Below, one piece after another: positions 15,919 through 21,231 of a DNA stretch of 21,231 nucleotides (the first letter of the stretch is position 1; the number at the start of each line of letters is the position of its first letter). Below the pieces are notes generated by a model. The model had not been told where the DNA came from, made no database searches, and saw only the letters and a program-made list of their open reading frames with translations. The position numbers were made by a program, and so were the translations under genes. Source of the DNA: an uncultured Prevotella sp. (GTDB lineage: Bacteria > Bacteroidota > Bacteroidia > Bacteroidales > Bacteroidaceae); the NCBI GenBank assembly GCA_902497035.1, contig CABVDL010000042.1, forward strand, positions 1-21,231, written 5' to 3'.

Positions 15919-17181
15919 TTATTGATATATGAGCGTGGTCATGCCTTCCGGCTTGAACACCGCCCGCGCAACCTGCTGCAGCTGCTCCGCCGTCACGCCG
16001 TCAATGGCGCGGAACTGCTCACTGATGTCGTAGGCACGGTTGCGGAAAAGGAAGTAGCGGGCAGCGTCCAGCGCATAGTTCTCATGATTGTCGCAGGCAA
16101 TGCCAATCTGTCCTTTTAGCTGCCTTTTGGCTGCCTTCAGCCTGGTCTCGGTCAGGGGCTGGGCGCACAGCCGGTCGAGCTCACGGCGGATGAGGTACAG
16201 GCATCGTCTGATGTCTTTCGTGTCGCATCCTAAATAGGTGGTCCAGACGCCGGTGTCGCTGTAGGCGGCCATGCTGCTCTCCACGGTATAGACCAGTCCC
16301 CGGTGCTCGCGCAGCACGATGTTGAGGCGCGCGTTCATTCCCGGACCGCCTATGATGTTGTTGAGCAGGCTTAGGGCCGTTCGCCTCGGGTCGTTGAAGT
16401 CGAATGCCCTGCTGCCCACCATCACGTGAGCCTGATGGGTGTGGCGATCGTGCGTGAGCAGGGGCGGGGCAGGGGTGAGCGCTACGTTCTTTGCTTCCCT
16501 ATACTCCGCCTCGTCTGCAACCGGGTTGGGGCAGTATTTGGCAAGAGCTGTCTCCAGCATGGCCATCACGGGCTTTCTGTGGCCCCTGAGACAGCCGTCG
16601 GGCAGTATGTCGCCCGCTATGAAGAACACGGCGTTGGACGGCCTGTAATAGCGTCGCGTGAAGCGCAGCGCGTCGGCGGTGGTAAACTGCCTGACGCGCC
16701 CTGCCGTTCCGAGGATGTTGTGGCCGAGCGGGTGGCCGGAAAACAGCACGTTCTCGTACTCGTCATATATCAGGTCGGCCGGAGAGTCGTTGTAGCTCTC
16801 TATCTCGTCGCAGATGACCTCCACCTCCTTGTCAATCTCCCGTTGCGGATAGACCGAGTTGAACACCATGTCGGTGAGCAGGTCGATGGCGCGTGTCGCG
16901 TATGCGCTCATCACGCTGGCATAGAAAGTCGTGTCCTCCTTGTTGGTGTAGGCGTTGAGGCTTCCGCCCACTTTCTCCAGGCTGTTGAGTATGATGCCCG
17001 CGCTCCGGCGCCCGGTACCCTTGAAGGTCATGTGCTCGCAGAAATGGGCGAGACCGTCATAGCCCGGCGCCTCATTGCGCGAGCCGGCCTTTATCTGGTA
17101 GCCACAATACACGACGGGCGTGTCCATCGGCATGCAAATCACGCGCAGTCCGTTGCCTAACGTATGGATAAGCTCTTTCAT
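15919..17181 (-). CDS. M16 family zinc metallopeptidase
   Basis: A 420-residue single-unit M16 (pitrilysin/insulinase-type, processing-peptidase-like) protein. The inverted zinc motif HxxEH is present as H46-F-C-E49-H50 in GLAHFCEHMTFKGTG. The third zinc ligand is probably E126 in VICDEIESYNDSP, about 76 residues on, as the family requires. The second half (about 220-420) is the inactive-like C-terminal domain of the fold (HVMVGSRAFDFNDPRRTALSLLNNIIGG...GLVYTVESSMAAYSDTGVW). No signal peptide is visible, so it is likely cytoplasmic; substrate unknown. It is convergent with the wbqC-family gene and divergent from the PfkB gene, with its own -7 promoter element. Confidence 0.93.
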   Translation of the reverse strand: MKELIHTLGNGLRVICMPMDTPVVYCGYQIKAGSRNEAPGYDGLAHFCEHMTFKGTGRRSAGIILNSLEKVGGSLNAYTNKEDTTFYASVMSAYATRAIDLLTDMVFNSVYPQREIDKEVEVICDEIESYNDSPADLIYDEYENVLFSGHPLGHNILGTAGRVRQFTTADALRFTRRYYRPSNAVFFIAGDILPDGCLRGHRKPVMAMLETALAKYCPNPVADEAEYREAKNVALTPAPPLLTHDRHTHQAHVMVGSRAFDFNDPRRTALSLLNNIIGGPGMNARLNIVLREHRGLVYTVESSMAAYSDTGVWTTYLGCDTKDIRRCLYLIRRELDRLCAQPLTETRLKAAKRQLKGQIGIACDNHENYALDAARYFLFRNRAYDISEQFRAIDGVTAEQLQQVARAVFKPEGMTTLIYQ

Positions 17182-17199
17182 TGCTGTTCTATTTTGCTT

Positions 17200-17208
17200 G
17201 CAAAATTA
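17200..17208 (-). promoter_or_regulatory. -7 promoter element of the M16 peptidase gene
   Basis: The minus strand reads TAATTTTGC, an exact match to TAnnTTTGC, 18 nt upstream of the ATG at 17181. No convincing -33 TTTG lies at 19-bp spacing. Confidence 0.55.
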
Positions 17209-17281
17209 CTCAAAAAAACATTTCCTATGACAGGAAAGGCGACACAACCCTTGTTTTTTTACTAAAAAAAGGAACTGCCGT

Positions 17282-17313
17282 TTTGTTTTTCCTGCCGTTT
17301 GCACTATCTTTGC
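17282..17313 (+). promoter_or_regulatory. Bacteroidota promoter of the PfkB kinase gene
   Basis: TTTG (17282-17285) and TATCTTTGC (17305-17313) are separated by exactly 19 bp, a full match to the Bacteroidota promoter consensus. The leader to the ATG at 17339 would be about 20 nt. Confidence 0.78.
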
Positions 17314-17338
17314 AACAGTATAATCAGCAATCATTACC

Positions 17339-18268
17339 ATGCGTAAAGTAATAGGAATAGGAGAGACGGTGCTCGACATCATCTTCCGCAACGAGCAGCC
17401 CATCGGCGCCTACCCCGGCGGCTCGTCGTTCAACGCCATCATCTCTCTTGCCCGTGCCGGCGTACCCACGGCGTTTATCTGTGAGGCCGGCCACGACAGG
17501 GTGGGGCAGAACATCATCAATTTCCTCAAGGAAAACCACGTCGATACGAGCAACGTCAACGTCTTCCCGGGATCGCGGTCGCCCATCTCGCTGGCTTTCC
17601 TCGACGAGAACAACGATGCGCAATACATCTTCTACAAGGATCATCCCCACGACCAGCTCGACTTCTCCTATCCCGACATCCAGCCCGACGACATCGTGCT
17701 GTTCGGCTCCTATTATGCCGTCAACCCTGTTATCAGGCCGCAGATAGTGGGCCTGCTCGACTATGCGCGCAGCCACGGGGCCATCATCTATTACGACGTC
17801 AACTACCGGCCCTCGCACAAGGACGACGTCATGCGCATCACGCCCAACTACCTGGAGAACCTCGAGTATGCCGACATCGTGCGCGGCAGCTGGGAGGACT
17901 TCAAGGTGCTGTACAAGATGGACAACTCCGACAAGGTGTATAACTCAGAGATTTCGTTCTACTGCAAGAAGTTCATCTACACCCACGGCGCCGCTCCTGT
18001 AGAGCTGCGTGCCGAGAACGGATTCCGCAAATGCTATCCCGTGGTGAATACGCCTACGGTGAGCACCATCGGGGCGGGCGACAATTTCAATGCCGGCTTC
18101 ATCTATGGCATGCTGAAATACGGCATCACCCGCAGCGACATTGAGCAGGGGCTCACGGAGCAGCAGTGGGACAACATCATCGGCTGCGCCCTGGAGTTCT
18201 CTGCCGAGGCCTGCAAGAGCCTCTACAACTACGTCTCCAAGGAGTTTGGAAAGAGGCTGCAGGAGTAG
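17339..18268 (+). CDS. PfkB family carbohydrate kinase
   Basis: An ATP-dependent sugar kinase of the ribokinase/PfkB family; probably phosphorylates fructose or a related sugar, but the substrate cannot be fixed from sequence. The 309-residue protein has the N-terminal signature region GGSSFNAIISLARAGVPTAFICEAGHDRVG (about 26-55). The C-terminal signature is VSTIGAGDNFNAGFIYGML, with catalytic base D248 and the GAGD anion hole. The segment IYYDVNYRPS (about 149-158) is usual for the family. It is transcribed alone from a strong promoter and ends in a 17-bp hairpin. Confidence 0.92.
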   Translation: MRKVIGIGETVLDIIFRNEQPIGAYPGGSSFNAIISLARAGVPTAFICEAGHDRVGQNIINFLKENHVDTSNVNVFPGSRSPISLAFLDENNDAQYIFYKDHPHDQLDFSYPDIQPDDIVLFGSYYAVNPVIRPQIVGLLDYARSHGAIIYYDVNYRPSHKDDVMRITPNYLENLEYADIVRGSWEDFKVLYKMDNSDKVYNSEISFYCKKFIYTHGAAPVELRAENGFRKCYPVVNTPTVSTIGAGDNFNAGFIYGMLKYGITRSDIEQGLTEQQWDNIIGCALEFSAEACKSLYNYVSKEFGKRLQE

Positions 18269-18281
18269 CAAGCCCATACAA

Positions 18282-18323
18282 AGCCCCAACCTCTGGCTCG
18301 CACGCAAGCCAGAGGTTGGGGCT
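18282..18323. terminator. Long perfect hairpin between convergent genes
   Basis: A 17-bp perfect stem (18282-18298 with 18307-18323; left arm AGCCCCAACCTCTGGCT) encloses an 8-nt loop, 13 bp after the PfkB stop. Neither side has a T tract, so it may be a bidirectional, non-canonical terminator or a 3'-end stabilising structure. Confidence 0.65.
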
Positions 18324-18363
18324 CTAAAGGGAGGGGTGGAAATATGAATCAGCCTGTGAGAGC

Positions 18364-18452
18364 AGTGTAGTGACCGACCTTACCAAGAGGCTGGTGGCCG
18401 GCACCAGGCCGGCCACTACACTGCCACCGGCGGCCACTACACTGCCACCGGC
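18364..18452. repeat. Shortened inverted-repeat element with a 21-bp tail duplication
   Basis: Bases 18364-18380 match the outer part of the left end of the element at 267-471 with one change. After 8 nt, 18389-18422 match its right terminal repeat, so the interior is missing. The outer right end is then repeated with a 21-bp period (GGCCACTACACTGCCACCGG at 18411 and 18432). It lies in the 215-bp gap between the convergent PfkB and TlpA-like genes, 15.9 kb from the other copies on the window. Confidence 0.8.
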
Positions 18453-18483
18453 GGCGATCATCCCTAATGTCTCTCAGCTTTGT

Positions 18484-19620
18484 TTATTTGAACTGCTCGT
18501 CGAGGAACTCGTAGAATGCGGGATCCTCGCCGATGAAGGTCTTCACAATCTTGCCGTCTGGACCGACGAGAATTTTCGTCGGGAAGCCGGTGATGGCGTA
18601 GTCCTCGAGCACCTTACTGTCGCGGGGGTTATAGACATTGAGCCACGGCAGCTCATACTTCTTCACGCCGGCTTTCCACTTGTCCTGCGTCTCGTTGCAG
18701 TCGATGCTGAGTATCTCGTACTTGTCCTTGTACTTGTTGTAGTATTCCTTCATCTTCGGAATGCCGCGCACGCACCAAATACACCAGGTGCCCCAGAAGT
18801 CGAGCAGCACGTACTTGCCTTTCAGACTGGCCAGCGACAGCGGCTTTCCGTTGAGGTCGTTGAGCGTGAAGTCGGGGGCCACGACGCCTGCTCCCTGCTT
18901 TTTCATCTGTGCTGCCGCCTCGTCGGCGCGCCGCTGCTCGTCATCGATGGCATGCTGGTAGTAGGGCTTCATCCGTCCGTTTCTCACGCCGTCACTCAGC
19001 AGTGCGTCCGCTTTCCTCATCATCTCCAGACCGTTAAGGCGGGGAATGAAGGCCGCCGCACCCTCCGAGTCGGGATGCTTTGCGATGAAGTCGAGAATTT
19101 GCCCATTGGCCTTTTCGAGCAGGGGCGGCTCCTTCTTGTAGTATTCCTCCATGATTTTCGTCTGCGGCTCATCGTTCTTCATGCGTGCCGTCATAGAGTC
19201 CTGCAGCATTCTGATAGGCAGCATGGCGGCTTCGTAGGCACGGTCGATGGCATCGTATTGCTGGTAGAACTTGCTGCCGGAGAAGTAGTAGCTCTTGTCG
19301 GGGTCGCCGCTGACTGTGGCGCTCTCGCCGGGTACGGCTACGGCCATGAAGCCCTTGCGCTCCTGGCGGCGCAGTGTGCCGGGGGTGCAGATGTAGATGT
19401 CCTGCGGCTGGCTGACAGGGATGGTGAACTCAAACTGCCCGTCCTTTACCCTTACGGTATCGACGGGGTGCGTGCGGTTGTTGGTTACGGAAAGCACGAT
19501 AAGGCTGTCTGGCAGTCCCACCATCTTTCCCTTGAAAGTTGTCTTGCCGCTGTTGGCGGCGGCCGACGCGCCGGTGGCCAGTGCGGCCAGTGCGGCGGTC
19601 AAAAGAATATTCTTTCTCAT
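18484..19620 (-). CDS. TlpA-like thioredoxin-fold protein with DUF4369-like N-terminus
   Basis: A periplasmic thiol-disulfide oxidoreductase, probably with a role in redox maintenance or cytochrome/envelope protein folding. The 378-residue protein starts with a signal peptide (MRKNILLTAALAALATGASA). Residues about 25-120 form a beta-rich domain like DUF4369, common in Bacteroidota. A helical linker (120-245) leads to a thioredoxin-like domain starting APDFTLNDLNGKPLSLASLKGK. Its active site is WGTWCIWC with C280 and C283, and the cis-proline is in GFPTKI. The partner protein is not evident. It follows the DEAD-box helicase gene by 30 bp on the same strand and could share its transcript. Confidence 0.9.
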   Translation of the reverse strand: MRKNILLTAALAALATGASAAANSGKTTFKGKMVGLPDSLIVLSVTNNRTHPVDTVRVKDGQFEFTIPVSQPQDIYICTPGTLRRQERKGFMAVAVPGESATVSGDPDKSYYFSGSKFYQQYDAIDRAYEAAMLPIRMLQDSMTARMKNDEPQTKIMEEYYKKEPPLLEKANGQILDFIAKHPDSEGAAAFIPRLNGLEMMRKADALLSDGVRNGRMKPYYQHAIDDEQRRADEAAAQMKKQGAGVVAPDFTLNDLNGKPLSLASLKGKYVLLDFWGTWCIWCVRGIPKMKEYYNKYKDKYEILSIDCNETQDKWKAGVKKYELPWLNVYNPRDSKVLEDYAITGFPTKILVGPDGKIVKTFIGEDPAFYEFLDEQFK

Positions 19621-19650
19621 AATTGGATTGTTATTGCCTGTGTTATTGTC

Positions 19651-21231
19651 TTATTTCTTCTTAGGGAAGCGTCTTGCCCATCCCTCTTCGGTGAAGTCGG
19701 GCTCCTTTCCCTTTAGCTTTGTGTCGTTCTGCTGCATCAGCGCGCGCCAGTCGTCGTTGCCGTCATCCTCCTGCTGATATCTCGTGGCCCTTGTGGCGCG
19801 CTTTCCGGCATGTCCGCCGTCGCGTCCGTCAGCGTGCCCGCCGTCGCGCCTGCGGCCTTTGCGGCTGTCCTTTCGCGTCTCCTTTTTAGTGTCGTCGGCT
19901 TCGTTGCAGCGCACCTCACGGCCCTTGTAGCGTGTGCCGTTGAGCGCGTCCATCACCTTGCCGGCATCCTGCTCAGGCACCTCGATATAGGAGAAGCGCG
20001 ACAGCAGGTCGATGTGGCCTATCTCCTGTTTCGGTCCGTGGATGTGGTGGTTGACAAACTGCATGATCTCGCCCGGATAGAAGCCGTCGGCCTTGCCCAG
20101 GTTGATGAACAGCCGCCGGTAGCCGCTCTCGGCCTTGCGCGGGCCGCGTGGTACGCGGTCGCCGCCATTGCCCTTGCGGCGGCCGTTGCCGTCCTTGCCC
20201 TTAGCCTCACCGTCCTTTCCCTTGCGCGAGGTGGAGGGCTTCACAATCTCGGGCGCGTTCTTATAGTAGTCGAGGAAACGGCCGAACGTGATGCTAACCA
20301 TCTTCTTGATGATGTCCTCCTTGTCGACATATTCAAACTGCCGGTTGATGTCGGTCATATAGGGTGCGATGAGGTCCTCATCGACGTCCGTCTTCATGAT
20401 GTCGTCCATCACCTTGTAGAGCTGCTTCTTGCATATCTCCTCGGGGGTGGGCAGCGTGCCGTCAACAAACTCCTTGCCGATGGTCTTCTCGATGTTGCGC
20501 ACCTTGTATTTCTCGCGGGTGTGGATGATGGAGATTGACGTTCCCTTCTTTCCGGCCCGTCCAGTACGGCCGGAGCGGTGGGTGTAGTTCTCTATGTCGT
20601 CGGGCAGTCCGTAGTTGATGACATGGGTCAGGTCGTCCACGTCGAGTCCGCGCGCGGCCACGTCGGTAGCCACGAGGAGCTGCGTGAGGTGGTTGCGGAA
20701 CTTCTGCATGGTGAGGTCGCGCTGCTGCTGCGACAGGTCGCCGTGGAGCGACTCGGCGTTGTAGCCGTCCCTGATGAGCTTGTCGGCCACCTCCTGCGTC
20801 TCGAGCTTCGTGCGGCAGAAGATGATGGCATAGATGCGCGGGTAGAAGTCGACGATGCGCTTCAGCGCGAGGTACTTGTCCTTGGCGTTGACGAGGTAGT
20901 AGATGTGGTTGACGTTCTCGGCCCCCTCGTTGCGCGAGCCAACCACAATCTCCTTGTAGTCGTGGAGGTAGTTTTTGGCGATGGCCTCAATCTCCTTGCT
21001 CATCGTGGCCGAGAACAGCAGGGTGTTGCGGTCGTCGGGCACATGGTCGAAGATGGCGTTGATGCTCTCGGAGAAGCCCATGTTGAGCATCTCGTCGGCC
21101 TCGTCGAGCACGATGTTCCTCAGTTTGCCCAAGTCCACCTTGCCCCGCTCCATGAGGTCGATGAGGCGGCCGGGCGTGGCCACGATAATCTGCGCGCCAT
21201 GGCGCAGCTCGTTCATCTGCGTCACGATGCT
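19651..21231 (-). CDS. DEAD-box RNA helicase with DbpA-type RNA-binding domain (5' end outside window)
   Basis: An ATP-dependent RNA helicase, likely acting in ribosome assembly or RNA decay. The frame stays open to the window edge, so the N-terminus with the Q motif and Walker A is missing; 526 codons are visible. In order they show ATPGRLIDL (motif Ib), VLDEADEML (motif II), SAT (III), IIFCRTKLETQEVADKL (IV), VATDVAARGLDV (V) and HRSGRTGRAGKKG (VI). A basic linker precedes a DbpA/CsdA-like RNA-binding domain (YRRLFINLGKADGFYPGEI...FSYIEVPEQDAGKVMDALNG). The tail is Arg/Gly/Asp-rich low complexity with a DGGHADGRDGGHAGK repeat, ending in GWARRFPKKK. The domain set resembles CsdA/DbpA-type helicases, but I do not assign a symbol. 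Confidence 0.94.
   Translation of the reverse strand, partial: SIVTQMNELRHGAQIIVATPGRLIDLMERGKVDLGKLRNIVLDEADEMLNMGFSESINAIFDHVPDDRNTLLFSATMSKEIEAIAKNYLHDYKEIVVGSRNEGAENVNHIYYLVNAKDKYLALKRIVDFYPRIYAIIFCRTKLETQEVADKLIRDGYNAESLHGDLSQQQRDLTMQKFRNHLTQLLVATDVAARGLDVDDLTHVINYGLPDDIENYTHRSGRTGRAGKKGTSISIIHTREKYKVRNIEKTIGKEFVDGTLPTPEEICKKQLYKVMDDIMKTDVDEDLIAPYMTDINRQFEYVDKEDIIKKMVSITFGRFLDYYKNAPEIVKPSTSRKGKDGEAKGKDGNGRRKGNGGDRVPRGPRKAESGYRRLFINLGKADGFYPGEIMQFVNHHIHGPKQEIGHIDLLSRFSYIEVPEQDAGKVMDALNGTRYKGREVRCNEADDTKKETRKDSRKGRRRDGGHADGRDGGHAGKRATRATRYQQEDDGNDDWRALMQQNDTKLKGKEPDFTEEGWARRFPKKK

Noticed and set aside
16423..16432. TCACGTGA core in the M16 gene as another parS site
   Set aside because: Only the central 8 bp match; the flanks do not fit the consensus and it lies within coding sequence.
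18370..19716. Plus-strand frame (448 codons) opposite the TlpA-like gene, beginning inside the repeat
   Set aside because: It is antisense to a gene with a signal peptide and a CxxC thioredoxin site, and its start lies in repeat sequence.

Overview
The window looks like chromosomal DNA of a Bacteroidales bacterium, most likely in the Prevotella group (Prevotellaceae). The evidence is the set of Bacteroidota-type proteins: a b558-type fumarate reductase, PCMD and calycin-like surface proteins, a THUMP-like methyltransferase, a TlpA protein with a DUF4369-like N-terminus, and a surface lipoprotein with a Lys-Glu-Glu export signal. Promoters of the form TTTG-N19-TAnnTTTGC and weak Shine-Dalgarno sequences agree. 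The genus is an inference from gene content. No tRNA, rRNA, CRISPR array, transposase or phage gene was found.

Layout. Bases 1-1000 carry no credible gene but are packed with repeats: two copies of an approximately 205-bp element with 38-bp terminal inverted repeats (one cut by the window edge), a 47-bp duplication, a 4.7-copy 45-bp tandem array in which four 20-bp perfect palindromes recur, and a 28-bp repeat. Next come apt and mnmG on the minus strand; a sequence matching the chromosomal centromere site parS lies between them. A plus-strand frdCAB (sdhCAB) operon follows, with a near-perfect Bacteroidota promoter, a roughly 150-nt leader and a clear terminator. A THUMP-like methyltransferase gene ends convergently against a minus-strand three-gene surface cassette (PCMD lipoprotein, outer-membrane beta-barrel, calycin-like/PCMD secreted protein). 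A plus-strand cluster then holds dapB, lepB, a degenerate signal-peptidase-like gene and a wbqC-family gene. An M16 peptidase (minus) and a PfkB sugar kinase (plus) are divergent from one short intergenic region. Last are a minus-strand TlpA-like thioredoxin gene and a DEAD-box RNA helicase with a DbpA-type RNA-binding domain that runs off the right end.

How the genes work together. Most are housekeeping: purine salvage, tRNA wobble modification, anaerobic fumarate respiration to succinate, lysine/meso-diaminopimelate synthesis, protein export and RNA remodelling. The parts most worth attention are the parS match beside mnmG, with four palindromes that share its central TTCACGTGAA core less than 1 kb away; the repeat family, whose ends recur near 18.4 kb and apparently inside the 3' end of the methyltransferase gene; a signal-peptidase homologue that has lost both catalytic residues and gained a cysteine cluster; and the uncharacterised three-gene cell-surface cassette.
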